DNA from: Hanleya hanleyi
Taxonomy: Eukaryota > Mollusca > Polyplacophora > Lepidopleurida > Hanleyidae
Reading direction: 5' to 3'
NCBI GenBank assembly: GCA_036873755.1
Contig: JAVTVY010019529.1
Location: 19,351-83,350, forward strand
DNA length: 64,000 bases
Each line of letters starts with the position of its first letter. Positions within the stretch are counted from its first letter, which is position 1. The notes beneath the pieces were generated by a model that saw only the letters and a program-made list of their open reading frames with translations, was not told the origin of the DNA and made no database searches. The translations under genes and the position numbers were made by a program. Positions 22,216 to 34,930 of the stretch are shown piece by piece.

Positions 22216-22779
22216 AATCTGCCCTCAGCAATGAGCCCATGAACAACAGGTAAGATGTCATCATTATATTCATCATATCTATGGGAGAGATTTGGTGCAA
22301 GTACCATACATGTTTCTTCATTCGTTGTTGAGATACCGGTATAGCCGAAACGACGAACACTGAAACCTTCATAATAATCCACCACAACAGGATAATATAG
22401 TAACATTATAGGTGAAATTATGCAAGTTCCATAAATTTACCTATTTATGTTTCAAATATATTGCCAAAGTAACGAAACTTCATAACAATCCACTATAGGA
22501 TTATGTTATAAAAATATTTCATCCATTTGCAGATAAGCGTTTCAGAGATATAACCACACTACAGTCATCTACTGGACACTCTCGAACCATCATATTCGAC
22601 ATCGCAATGCCCCACGAAATACATGTAGCCATCGCGTTGGGGGTAAATCCAAGATGGCCACCAAATAGTTATTTCAGGCCGTGTGGAAACGGGGATATCA
22701 TATGCACAAGTGTTTACATGAGATAATCACTGGTCCCTTACTAGTTTGCATACACTCTTTGTTGTGACATTACCTATAT
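22216..22779. other. no gene recognised
   Basis: Unique AT-rich spacer between the minisatellite and the duplicated block. Nothing notable. Confidence 0.4.
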
Positions 22780-23110
22780 CTAATATCTAATACGGATAGC
22801 TACAACATCAAGTCACAACGCAGGCATGTGAACGGAACATAAATTACGTTGCGGTGCAAAGGGACTATACTCTTGTCTTCGGCAGATATTGGTATCAATC
22901 AGTTATCTTCCCTGGAATACAAATGTGAAACTCATCATCACCTCCAACCAACGGTGATTATTTTTACGTCAGTACTCCAACGCATGTGATTTATGTCGGG
23001 AATGTATGATAGCATCGCTAGCTGAAGTCTGTCTGTTTTAATTAGTTATCGACTTTGGAGATTACAAAACCAACGATTGACTATTGACTCCGTTTTCGTA
23101 GCGTGTACTA
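22780..23110 (+). repeat. direct duplication, copy 1 (copy 2 at 25700-26010)
   Basis: Shares ordered phrases with copy 2: CTAATACGGA, AACGCAGGCATGTGAACGGA, GGGACTATACTCTTGTCTT, TGGAATACAAATGTGAAAC, CCAACGGTGATTATT and TTGACTCCGTTTTCGTAG. A third, partial copy (AAAGGGACTATACTCTTGTC) lies at 24393-24470. Each of the two main copies is followed by a GGTGAT fold-back element. Confidence 0.85.
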
Positions 23111-23316
23111 TTTATCCCAACTGCGCTGATACGCAGGCGCAAGATGGCGTATCCAGTCTCACAGGTATGAAAGCATGGGGTAAGAAACTCAGCACCCAAT
23201 CTCTCTCTAATGTGTGAAGACGCGCGAATCTGTCTTCTAGCCCGGGAAAGTCTCTTTATTAGTGATGATGTCATAAATCTGTAACAGCCAGTTCGTTATA
23301 TTTGTTATTGTACACG

Positions 23317-23600
23317 GCCAGAAAAAAGGTGATAACTATCACCCCGTAAAGGTGATGAGTTCGAGCAATCACCCTTCTTTATGATCACCTTTAAAAATGA
23401 TGACCTTCACCTCAAGAGTGCTGAGCAATAACTGTAAATTTAGGTCATCACCTTTTAAAGGTAGGATGGCAAAATCATCACCCTTAAAAGGTGATGGCCG
23501 TCACCATTTTAAGGTGATGTCTCTAACTCATCAGCTTTTAAAAATGATGGACAGGTCTGATCACCATTAAAGGGTGATGGGTCATCACCTTTTTTCTGGA
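23317..23600. repeat. GGTGAT fold-back MITE, copy A
   Basis: Ends CCAGAAAAAAGGTGAT and ATCACCTTTTTTCTGG are inverted repeats; the interior is dense in GGTGAT and ATCACC hexamers. The whole unit is an inverted copy of 26041-26281. Confidence 0.85.
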
Positions 23601-25193
23601 TGTGTTTAGCTTTCGAAATACATCTATTTGAGAGTTGTAACTATAAATGTAATTCAAGATACTCTAACGAAGATGACAGGCTCACAGATATTAGTAGATT
23701 ATTGGGAGGGCAATGAAAACATGCAGTGGTTCTTCTAACCGATGGGCAGTTTGTATTTTATGAGCCTTGTGACATTAGCTGGCGAACTGACAACTTGCTA
23801 ATGACACAATTGCGACAATTGTGTCATTAGTAGTTGCTACATTGGTGTGATGTCCTCTACTCAAAGATCACTTGGTAAAACGTAGATCTTACCAGCCGAA
23901 AAGTCTTGGCGGCAAACTTAACAAAAACATTTGATTTCACACTTACGTGAACATAGTGAATGCTTGTATTCGAAACAAAAACTTTGTTGATACTTTTTTT
24001 GCCAAATAGCTCATCTCTAGGTCGATGTTATTGTAGTATTGACGAGGTGAACGATAATTGACCACGGGGTCGACGGTTACACGGCTGCGCGACTTCCCGT
24101 AATTTTGTGGAGAAAGTCAGGTATCGCCCTCGTCATGTGGCTGTAGAAAGAGATACATTCAATAATACTCCAACCATATCTAACCAACCATCAATCGCAT
24201 TCAATAGCCAGAGGGTACCCCAACCCACAGTCTTACTGAGAATTGGAGTGACGTCGATAACTTTGCAAATATGCAAAATATGGCCTTTATATTTGCATAT
24301 GTACATGTATATGATTGTTTGATATTGGTTTGGCCGCACAGAGTGTATTGGAATCTGAATAGGTTTACGTATTTGTACGTTTTTACCATGTAAAGGGACT
24401 ATACTCTTGTCCTTGACAGTTATTTGTATCAAAGAGTTATCTACCCTGAAATACAAGTGTGAAACTCATCCTGGGGTATTTGATTGAGGAAGATACGGCG
24501 AAATACTGGGTGAAATTTCTGGTGTCTAGACACGATCGGAAATACTGGAACATTTGATCGAGGAAAATACTGGGTGAAATTACTAGTATTTAGATATGTC
24601 GAATATTGAGTACACAAGGGTGATTGACTATCGGGATATTTAATTGTGAGTATGAGTGCAATGTACTAAATTAATATCCTATCAATGCTCCCCAATCGTA
24701 TATGTCGCTGTGTATGATCTTACTAATTTCAATTGAATTTGGTGTTCAGAGCACCCAGGTCATGAATATGAATATGATGTCTTATGACATCACGGTCCAT
24801 CGCTTTTACCCAAGGTTTACGCCAAGGACCAGACCATAATTCTACACCCGCATTATGGTGCCATCCTGGCGGGAGGGCGGCAACACCAAAAGATACCTCG
24901 ACAGCGAGACGTGTGATTCGGCCGAGCCAACAAAAAAGCACCTATCATTATGTTCCCTTCAAAGCACTATGAAGAGCTCGCGGGATTGGTTAACACTCGC
25001 GTTATTGCAAGCCGGCTAAATCCTGCAAGCGACATATCCAGATGGGGGAGCAGATAGGATTTAATTTTAATTAGATTGATGACTGTTATGACACTTTTCA
25101 AGGAATTGATGCCAGATCGGCCAAATAAGTGAGAACCATCAAAGTGAGAAGAAGGGGGCTTGACAGAATAAAAAAAAAAAAAAAATTACAAAA
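23601..25193. other. no gene recognised
   Basis: Open frames are at most 107 codons with no motif. Contains the partial duplicate at 24393-24470. Confidence 0.45.
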
Positions 25194-25385
25194 CCAGAAA
25201 AATGGTGTTTGCCCAAACACTCTTTTTTTGGTGTTGAGGACTGATGAACACCATAAAGTGATGTTGAGAAATGATGTTGACCCATGTGAACACTAAATAT
25301 TGTGTTAAAGCCTGTTGAACACCAAATAATAGTGTTGTTCAACACTAATAAAAGGTGTTGATCAACACCATTTTTCTGGCTGTGT
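25194..25385. repeat. GGTGTT fold-back MITE, copy C
   Basis: Same architecture as copies A and B (CCAGAAAAATGGTG … CACCATTTTTCTGGCTGTG), but the internal hexamer is GGTGTT/AACACC instead of GGTGAT/ATCACC. It appears to be a sister subfamily. Confidence 0.8.
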
Positions 25386-25699
25386 AGGAGATAATTCTGC
25401 ATTTGAAGATAAAGAACGTATGGAGTTGTGTTGACAAGTTTGAAGAGGGTAGATATTGTTTGATCAGAATGTGGGGATTACACTGTGTCTAAATGACATT
25501 GATAAGAGGGATCTTGTGTATGGCGGGTCGAGGAAACGGGTTCGCACCACCAGTGCCCATCCCAGTGCGATGGAGTGACCAAGTACATCCGTCCATCCAT
25601 CCATCCAAACTCCCAACCATGATTATTTGGTTTATTTAGGGCGATATACTGATCAACCTATTTCATGTTTAAAGATTCGTATGATACCAGTCACGTTAA

Positions 25700-26010
25700 A
25701 GTATATCTAATACGGACCAGAATAGCCACAACATCGAGTCATAACGCAGGCATGTGAACGGAAAGGGACTATACTCTTGTCTTTGGTAGATATTGCTATC
25801 AATCAGTTATCTACCCTGGAATACAAATGTGAAACCCATCAACACTTCAAACCAACGGTGATTATTATTACGTCAGTACTTCAACGCATGTGACTTATGT
25901 CTGGGATGTACGATAGCATCGTCCGTCTGTTATAAATTGTCACTAACTTCGGAGATTAAAAAAAAACAGATTGACTACTGACTCCGTTTTCGTAGTGTGT
26001 ACATAAAAAA
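25700..26010 (+). repeat. direct duplication, copy 2
   Basis: Copy of 22780-23110, same orientation, with scattered substitutions and small gaps. Confidence 0.85.
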
Positions 26011-26040
26011 ATGCAAATTCTCCGCACAATAAATACTATT

Positions 26041-26281
26041 CACAGCCAGAAAAAAGGTGATGGATCATCACCCTTTAATGGTGATCAGACATGGCCAACA
26101 TCTTTAAATGGTGACGGCCATCACCTTTTAAGGTTAATGATTTTGCCTCATCACCCTTAAAAGGTGATGACCTAAATTTGCAACCATTGCTCATCACTCT
26201 AAATCTTCAGATGTGATGGCCATCATTTTGGTGATCATAAAAAAGGGTGATGGCTCAACTCATCACCTTTTCGGGGTTGTG
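26041..26281. repeat. GGTGAT fold-back MITE, copy B
   Basis: Starts CACAGCCAGAAAAAAGGTGA. Inverted relative to copy A, although both follow the same directly duplicated block, so the MITE inserted independently or inverted after duplication. Confidence 0.85.
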
Positions 26282-28526
26282 TTTCTCCGTGAGACTCACG
26301 ATGAAACGTAGATATTGCTAATTTTTTCTGAATGAAGCTTTTTCTCTCAAGTTTGTCTTGATTAGGATGTGAACAAACTTCTCGAGATTAGAAAGATTAA
26401 ATGTTTTGTTCTGAGAAAACATCGTGTCTTCCCAATTCTATTATTCTCGACCGATGATGCTTTATCATAAATGTTTAGCCGAAATCGGTTTAATCTGAAT
26501 AATTTGGAATATTAGAGAGAAAAATTCCCCATCTTGAATGACCGATGATGCTTTATGTGAAGCAGAATGTAATACACACAAAGTCGACATAGAATATAAT
26601 AATAAACTATGATGTGGTAAATTCTCCCATTTTCACAAAGGACCTTGTATCTTTTGATGGGTAAATGGCCCCAGGTCAGGTGCAATACAGAAGTACCAAA
26701 ATGAAATACTTCCACTACAAGAAATTGTTCAACTGGCATGAAATACAATATTATATTGTATACTCAGAAAAATTTCAAGGCACTGAGTCCAATGATTCAC
26801 GAGTAACAGAGCCGTGAAGTAATGCATTTGTGCAAAATAGTTATAGTTGATTCTGAGGTGAAAACAATTCCTATTCTTCTCTGTAAACATATGAAGATAA
26901 ACGATAATCAGAACCAGATTTGATCTACGACTATACGTATTGGGACAACGAATATGCTGTATCAAGCTGTTTCTGGTTATCATTTGTCTTCATATGTTTA
27001 TAAAAAGAAATAGTTGTTTTCGCCTAAAAATTGGTGATTTTGCACGAATGCACTACTTCACGACCCTGTTATTCGCGAATGATGAGACAAAGTGCCTTGA
27101 AATTATAACAAGTCCTAATTAGGAGATAATTATCTCCTAATTAGGAGATAATTTTCTCCTAATTAGGAGATAATAAGTCCTAATTAGGAGATAAATCTCG
27201 GAATTTTTTTTGTTCACACTGGCACTAATACGCTTCCGTAGTTCTGGGCCATTTTCCCATCTAAGCATACAAGGTCCTTAGCACATTAGTATAATTGGGG
27301 TTGAAATTCTCCCCGAATAACAAAAAAAATAAAAAAACAAGGTTAAATGTGGTTTTGGTGATCAGCCATGATTGTAATTGTATGTATGGTGCTTCCAGTG
27401 AAAAATATATAAAAATGGATCAGAATGAACTCCTAGCTATGATGTTGAACGGTTAGGTCCTGACAAATATAAATAACGAAAATGAATATAAGTGACGAAA
27501 ATGAAGCATTTTAGTTGAGCCCGGGATGTCGTCATGTTGAATTCTCCATTACACAAGTTTATATAGATGGCTAACAAGGACGGTTAAGTAGATGGACAGC
27601 TATGCGGGTGAAAGGTTTGACATTTTAACACCTTGGTGTTTTAGAGTTATACCGAAGAGTAAGTTTAGGGAGAGTGGTTGAAAAAGTGATGGAACAGATA
27701 TGGTTTATGTAGGTTTCTTAATGTTTTTGGATTGCTTTTGTACCAAGGACAATGAACAGACTTCTCAGTGATGAGTAGAAAAGTATCACATTATAATTAT
27801 GATTATTAATGAATAATCCATGGTACCGGTCATGTATCATAATATACAATCGTCGTGTTAGGTTTTCGGATTAAGAGAAGCATCTCATCAACTATTCTGG
27901 ATAACGAAACGAATACGGAAATGGCCTGTACGGCCTACAAGCCAGTGTTGAGCCTCCATCTTGGGCATACTCTTAGATGGATATAAGATGGCGTTATTAG
28001 TTTTTCGATCCTACACAATGGGGCACTGTTCTGAATAAAGAGATGAGTTAGAAATACGGCCATGAATTCGAAGGGTTGAGCCTCCATACTTGGTACATAT
28101 ACTATACTCGTAGATGGCTACAAGCTGGCGTCATTTCTGAATAAGAAAATGGCCGTTACAGCCATTAAATCGAAGAGTTGAGCCTCCATATTTGATGAAT
28201 AGACTATAACCGTAGAGCGTTACAATGGCATTAGGGCTATATCAATACATGTCGCTGCCAGAAGCAAAAACGATTCTTTACACGAGGTCTCATTGCCTAA
28301 CGCTCTTTAATTGGTATTCGATGGTTGTTTATCACAGAATTTTCACCACAACTGTTAGTTATCGTTTAAAAGTTCAGTGCACCGGTTCGTTTTTTGTTGT
28401 AGAATATGCAGTATTAATAAATTGTCAATTTGCGAGTGCCTTATAGCGCAGACATTTCACTCAACGAGGTTAATATTATGCGGAATATCACGTCATAGCA
28501 GCCCAGTTCGATGAAGGAATTCAGTA
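26282..28526. other. 3' flank of the DUF3987-like gene, no gene recognised
   Basis: AT-rich, with only short open frames. Contains the palindromic array at 27117-27193 and three loosely similar phrases 'gttgagcctccat' near 27948, 28075 and 28178. Confidence 0.45.
27117..27193. repeat. palindromic TCTCCTAATTAGGAGA array
   Basis: Four overlapping copies of a perfect palindrome centred on AATT. It can form a hairpin from either strand. Confidence 0.85.
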
Positions 28527-30199
28527 CTAAGAATTTGAACTGTGGGGATTCTCGTCCCCGTCGTCGATAATAATTTCCCTCTTTATCGATACTCCGGCTT
28601 CCATAGAATGAACCTGTTCCACTGACAATTTGTTTGTGCCAAGAGATTGTTCGATGTAATTCCCCGTGACGATAAAAGGCGAAGAGACGCCTTCGACGGG
28701 AGACATGATGACCTCTGCCGAGAGACATTCACTTCCTATCCTGCAATACAGTTCCATGTTGACCCGTAGAGTGTCCAGAAGTTTCCGGTCCTTATCAGTC
28801 AACTCTTGTGGTCTCTTCCGCCGGAAGCGCAGAAAGTACTTCCGGTTCGCGTGATGTTTTATATAGCAGAGTCTGCCAATACCGAGTTCGGCGACCTTCT
28901 TGAAAAACAGTTCTGCCACCCACGTGGGTTTTCGGTTGGTACTCCCGGGGATGTGAACAATGGGCGGTATGGAGTACTGCGCAGCGACAGAGGCCGGTAT
29001 GCCATTCCCGTCGTCTGTGTATTCCAGCAGACGACGTATTTTATTAGAGAAATTTGCTATGAACTGTGGGAGGCTCATGGCGACAAAATCCGGAATGTAA
29101 CTCTCTGGATAATCTGTTATGGGCGGCGATTTAATATCTGCATAGGTGGTCACAGACGACTCCGCCAATGGCGACTGTGACGTCGACTGAACTTGAAACG
29201 AGGTGGAAGGAACGCACAAGACGGGTATCTCGGCCACCATAGACACGCCATGCATAAGAATAAGCTTTTGTTCCAGAAAGTATCTCTGAAGATGTATTGC
29301 TTTCATAACAGTGTCTCGGTCAACAGCCAGGTCCCATTGTAGCAGCTGTAATCCCGTTGTCTGCGATGCGAACACGCACGCATTCATCAGCGCCTTGAGA
29401 ACGCAGGCAAGTCGCACGATCTGCCCGGGGCACTTATCGATAGCAAGTCGAGTATTCTCTTCGTGGCTGAACTGCGTTCTCAAGCTTGCCCATTCCTCGT
29501 CCCGGAATCGTCCCAACTCACTCAGAGCCTCCGCAGAGAACACGTATTCCCTCAACTGGCGATGAAACATGTACAGTGTTTGGAAAATAGATTTGATGGT
29601 CGGCGCTTTGGTCGGCAGCGGAGACAAGTTCTGATGTATCGAGTCGGGCGTATCGTTGGGGCAGACGATCAGATATCTGTCGTGTAACTGGAATCGCGGA
29701 TTCTTGAAGAGCTGCATAATGTACTCCGGGGGCGCCATGCCACCATGATTGTAGCACGTGGTGGTCATGATACTGACGTCACCTTCTTTGGATGAGAACT
29801 TTGGCATAGCATCGTACAAACTGTGCAGTTCGTCCCCTTGCATCAGAGATCCATCTGAGTCAGTCAACAGGCGTTTGTGGAGATTTTCCACATTTTCCTC
29901 CAAAGTCAAGATTTGACCGCCATTTTTCTCGAGAATGTTGTACAGTTCGTGCAGAGTTGTCGCCCCCGCTAACAGTTTGGGAGGCGCTGTCGGCCCGGTC
30001 GCTCCCGATTGACCCGTAGTAGGGCGGGTCAAATGCCACTGCCTCTCGTGCTCGCATTGCAGTTCGAGTATTGGTCGGATGAGCTGTTTCAAGATGGCCG
30101 TTTTCCCCGTTCCTCGTCGAGCACCTATAAGTGTCCAGAGTATCGCGGGCTCAGACCAGCTTTCATGAACTTTGATGACAGTGTTCACGCCCATCATAC
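28527..30199 (-). CDS. DUF3987-like P-loop ATPase, exon 2
   Basis: This exon adds 556 residues after the codon split at the junction and holds most of the protein. A P-loop GARRGTGKT (exon residues 25-33) follows a W-x-E-P-A-I-L-W lead-in; LTLEE (97-101) is a plausible Walker B; GGMAPPEYIMQLF … LHDRYLIVCP (152-179) is the conserved arginine-bearing block of DUF3987. DUF3987 proteins resemble the helicase part of phage and plasmid primase-helicases, so nucleic-acid-dependent ATPase activity is likely but inferred. The exon starts after TATTTTCAG (AG at 30201-30200) with a two-base overhang, which fits the one-base overhang of the exon at 39600-39393. The stop is at 28527-28529. Confidence 0.72.
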
Positions 30200-30496
30200 C
30201 TGAAAATATAGTGAACGTAAATATATATGGAGCGAACTCTGAGAAAGACTAGAAGTAACAGCATCAGTGAGTATGCCCCGCTTGGAGAAGCATATTTGAT
30301 GGGATGTGGATTAATTATCACTGAAGGTGATAAATGCCCCCGCCTAAAGAGTAAAAGTTGATCATGAAATAGTAGTGGATAATCATTACTGGTATTTTTT
30401 TTAAAAGATGTATGGAGGATATTTGGGGTAGGCACATGCATGGAATATGCCTGTCCACCAACAACCCTGCTTATCTTCCCTGTGACTTACAAGTGA

Positions 30497-32028
30497 CAGA
30501 AAGCGTCAACGCGTTGGATGTTTATCACCCGGAAACCCCATCTGGTACATGTAAATGTATTAACCCAGTGAATGACCATTTAACGCCAAGTGGTGGCGCC
30601 ACCTGAAAGCAGATTTTCTTGAAACGCAATCCCATTCAAGGTCTTATGGCTGTACACCAGTGAGAAAAATTTCAAGTCAAAGCATCAAACCACTGGGGAT
30701 TTATCGCCTAGAAACCCCATCTTGTACATGTATTAAACTAGCCTAGGACCATTTAACACTATGTGGTGGCGCCATCTGTAGGCGGATTTTCTCGAAACGT
30801 AATCCCATTCAAGGTCTTATGGCTGTAGACCAGTGAACAAAATTTCAATGAAAAGCGTCAACCCATTATAGATTTATCACCCGGAAGCCCCATCTTGTAC
30901 ATGTATTAAACTAGCCAGTAGGCTCATTTAACGCCAAGTGGTGGCGCCACCTGCAAGCGAATTTCTCGAAACGCGATCCCATTCAAGGTCTTATGGCTGT
31001 ACACCAGTGACAAAAATTTCACGTCAAAGCATCAAACCATTTATCACCCGGAAACCCTATCTTGTACATGTATTAACCTAGGCTAGGACCATTTAACACT
31101 ATGTGGTGGCGCCGCCTGTAGGCGGATTTTCTCGAAACGCAATCCCATTCAAGGTGGTATGACTGTAAACCAATGAACAAAATTTCACTGGAAAGCGTCA
31201 ACCCATTATAGATTTATCGTCCGGAAACCCCATCTAGTACATGTATTAACCTAGCCAGTAGGCTCATTTAACGCCAAGTGGTGGCGCCACCTGCAAGCGG
31301 ATTTTCTCGAAACGCAATCCCATTCAAGGTCTTATGACTGTACACCAATGAACAAAATTTCAATGGAAAGCGTCAACTCATTATAGATTTATCGCCTGGA
31401 AACCCCATCTTGTACATGTATTAACCTAGCCAGTAGGCTCATTTAACGCCAAGTGATGGCACCACCTGCAAGCCGATTTTCTCGAAACTCAATCCCATGC
31501 AAGGTCTTCTGACTGTAAACCAATGAACAAAATTTCAATGGAAAGCGTCAACTCATTATAGATTTAACACTATGTGGTGGTGCCACCTGTAGGCGGGTTT
31601 TCTCGAAACGCAATCCCATTCAAGGTCTTATGGCTGTAAACCAATGAACAAAACTTCAATGGAAAGCGTCAACTCATTATAGATTTATCGCCTGGAAACC
31701 CCATCTTGTACATGTATTAACTTAGCCAGTAGGCTCATTTAACGCCAAGTGGTGGCGCCACCTTCAAGCCGATCTTCTCGAAACGCAATCCCATTCAAGG
31801 TCTTATGACTGTACATCAGTGAGAAAAATTTCAAGTCAAAGCATCAAACCAATGGAGATTTATCGCCCGGAAACCCCATGTACATGTATTAACCTAGCTC
31901 CAGTGCACAAAATTTCAAGTGACAGCGTCCGTTCATTGCAGATTTATTGCCCCGGAAACTTCGTACGTGCGGACGTACGTACGGAAGGACGGACAGACCA
32001 AACTCTACACCCCCCGCGGGGGCATAAC
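30497..32028. mobile_element. pearl-like (Helentron-derived) satellite element 1
   Basis: About eight tandem units of roughly 175 bp share TTCAAGGTCTTATGGCTGTA, TGGTGGCGCCACCTG and CCCCATCTTGTACATGTATT. An ACGG-type microsatellite (about 31972-31998) follows, then a short GC hairpin CCCCCGCGGGGG (32011-32022) and CATAA. Core repeats, ACGG tract and 3' hairpin are the layout described for bivalve pearl elements. Assignment is by layout only. Confidence 0.6.
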
Positions 32029-32370
32029 AACGGGTACATTATATATCAAAATTCTGCCACTGTGTTTCGGCTGTAAATTTCTAATGTACTACGTATACAA
32101 GCTTGAATAGTTAAGGATGAACTTTCCTACCTCCAATCCTATATGTCTGGTGATCATATCCTATCGCAAACCAAATCAGTTTGATACACTGTGCTCTCTG
32201 CACATCCTAGATCGTATGCACGTGTTAATATCTGACTAACTTATGTATAGAATATCTACTTTTCGAACATTCAACATTTTCGATTCAAATCCAACTGTAG
32301 AACACAGTAAATCAGAGACGGTTGTGTGGTACATGTACTTGCTTATATTGTGTAACAGGTGTTTTAACCC

Positions 32371-32690
32371 TATCTGGCCTGGGGTTTTTGGGACGTGTCC
32401 AGGCCGGGGAGGGGGGGGGGGGCTAAATGCTTTCCTTACTCTTGAGGTAGGTTGACCTCATCTTCAAAAAAGGCATTTTTCGGTCAGGTTTTTCGAATTT
32501 TTTATTTATGTATTTTCTTTGCAAAAACTGCATGATAAATTAGTAAATAATAGTCTAATGTGAAATAAAATAGATTTTGCCCAATTTTCCGCGAAGAAAA
32601 CCAGGAATTTTGAAGAAAAATGACAAAAGCATCACTTTTCTGGAATCCCTTACGGTCTTCATCTTCATTTTACCCATGATCCTCTACTCG
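32371..32690. repeat. dispersed repeat, inverted copy at 42300-42800
   Basis: Begins TATCTGGCCTGGGG, runs into a G-tract and then TTCTTTGCAAAAACTGCATG and ATGACAAAAGCATCACTTTT. The copy at 42300-42800 carries the same order in reverse. An inverted CCCAGGCCAGGTAGAGATA with a G-run at 34990-35030 may be the other end of the same element, which would then enclose the satellite at 33.5-34.9 kb. Confidence 0.7.
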
Positions 32691-33500
32691 GGGGTTATGC
32701 AAATACCTGAGGGCTCAAAAATATCCCCAATATGATAAATTAACAAGAGCCCAAGGGGCTTCAATATACGCCCGTATATCTGAAATTACATTGGTCCAAA
32801 TTTCAAGGTTGTTTACTAGCCTTGATTCCAATTGGTAGCTATCAATCCAGAGAAAGGTCCACAATTTCGTGCTTCCGACAATGTAACATATATCACATCT
32901 TAGACCATGTAGACTGAATGATAAACTAAAATGAGCTTAACTCTTGGTAACAAGTTGACCTTGAATCAAGAGCCAAGAGCTCACATATCCAATACTGAAA
33001 TCGGCAATAGTCAAACACAAGAAAATAGTAGTTTTCCTGCAAATGGATTCATTTCAGGCGAGAGAATTTTTCATGAACAGGGCTGCACAAATTGCGCGAA
33101 CAATAGGTTTGGTTACGCAATTTTCATTATGTGTAACCCATTTTCAGTTCACTTGAATTACGGATATTAACCTGTATACAATAGTGATGAGTTATGCAAA
33201 TCAGAGAAGGGTTACCCAAAAATTTTTAGCGTAACCCATATTTGGGTTAAGCAGAATTTTCAATTTGTGCAGTCCTGATGAAGGAAGAAGAAAGTGATGA
33301 AGTAAATATTTGTTCTTGAGTTAATAAACAGGTATGAAGTTGATAAAGCACCCCACTCCCCGTTAAATTAGTAAATGTATGGTTTTAATTTCACAACAGT
33401 TTAACTAAATGTACCTGTTTCAAACATGGGAGACAACTCCACAGGACAAATGCCATGTACATGTATGGGAGAGAACTCTGAATATTCCAACCTACATATA
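32691..33500. other. no gene recognised
   Basis: Intronic spacer. A 79-codon plus-strand frame (32931-33170) has no recognisable motif. Confidence 0.4.
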
Positions 33501-33519
33501 ACACATAGAGTCAGCTAAA

Positions 33520-34930
33520 CTTGATTCAGTTTTGGGGGACTGTGACCTTGACCTTTGACAAATTGATCTCAAAATGTCTGGCTCCTCTTTGCCATGCGAG
33601 TAAGGTATACTCAAAGTTTGGTACCAATACATACCTTGAAACTAGAGATATCGCATGGACAACAAATGTTAATGGATGAATGGACAGAACGCAACATCGC
33701 ATTACACGACTTCGTCTTCGACAGGCATATGAAAATGTGACTTTTAATGATTTCTTGATTTTGGGGTCAAAGTGACCTTGACCTAAATTTTGGTACACGA
33801 CACATCGTCTTCCCTCAATGTATCAATGAACACAAAAAAATCAAGATTTTTATGAATTTCATGATTTTGGGGGTCACAGTGACCTACACTATTGACCTTG
33901 ACCTAAATTTTGGTACTTGACAAACCGTCTCCCCGTAATTTCTCAATGGACACAAATAATCATGATTTTTAACAATTTCACGATTTTGGGGTCACAGTGA
34001 CCTTGGCCTTTGACCTTGACTTACATTTTGGTATGTGACACATCGTGTCCCCCTAATGTATCTACTGACACAAAAAATGTTATTTTTAATAATTTCCTGA
34101 TTTTGGGGTCACAGTGACCTTTGACCGTGACCTAATTTTTGGTATGCGACACTTCATTTCCCCCTATTGAATCCACTCGCAAACAATTAGTAATTTTTAA
34201 TGATTTCCTGATTTGTAGGTTACAATGACCTTTGACCTTGATTCTGGGGTCAAAGTGACCTTATCTATTGACCTGGACCTAAATTTTGGTACATGACGAA
34301 ACGGCTCCCTGTAATTTCTCAATGGACTCAAAAAATCAAGATTTTTAACAATTTCACGATTTTGGGGTCACAATGACCTTGACTTTGACCTACATTTTGG
34401 TAGGTGACACATCGTGTCCCACTAATGTATCTATCTACTGACACAAAAAGATGTTATTTTAATAATTTCCTGATTTTCGGGTCAGTGACCTTTGACCTTC
34501 GACCTTGACCTATTTTTTATTATGCGACACTTCATTACCCCCAATTGAATCCACTCACAAAATATTAATTTTTTTTAATGATTTCCTGATTTTTCAGTCA
34601 CACTGACCTCTAACCTCGACCTACATTTGGTATGCAACAATCAATTCCCCCCTAGGGCATCCACTCACCAAAAATTAGAACTGTAGATAGAAAACTGTCA
34701 ATGATCAATGATTTCCTGATTTTAGGCAACAGTGACCTTTGACCTCTGACCTCGACCTCAATTTTGGTACGCGACACATCGTCTCCACCTAGTGTATCCA
34801 CTCACAAAAAATTAGAACTGTAGATAGAAAACTGTCCCAGATATAGACCGGACACGAGGGACGGACGGACACACGGACAGACGGACGGAAACCGCCATCA
34901 CATAATACGTCCACCTTTTGGCGGGCGTAT
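33520..34930. mobile_element. pearl-like satellite element 2, nuclear-receptor-site-rich
   Basis: About ten degenerate units of 110-125 bp are each built around GATTTTGGGGTCACAGTGAC followed by TTTGACCTTGACCT. An ACGG-type tract (about 34855-34890) and a hairpin TACGTCCACC-TTTT-GGCGGGCGTA (34906-34929) end the array, as in the other two elements. Six units hold an exact GGTCAnnnTGACC palindrome: 33765, 33872, 33990, 34107, 34248 and 34366. Confidence 0.65.

Noticed and set aside
21254..22406. Two long minus-strand frames of 377 and 351 codons
   Set aside because: They lie wholly in the 47-bp minisatellite; their protein repeats follow from the stop-free unit and its frame cycling.
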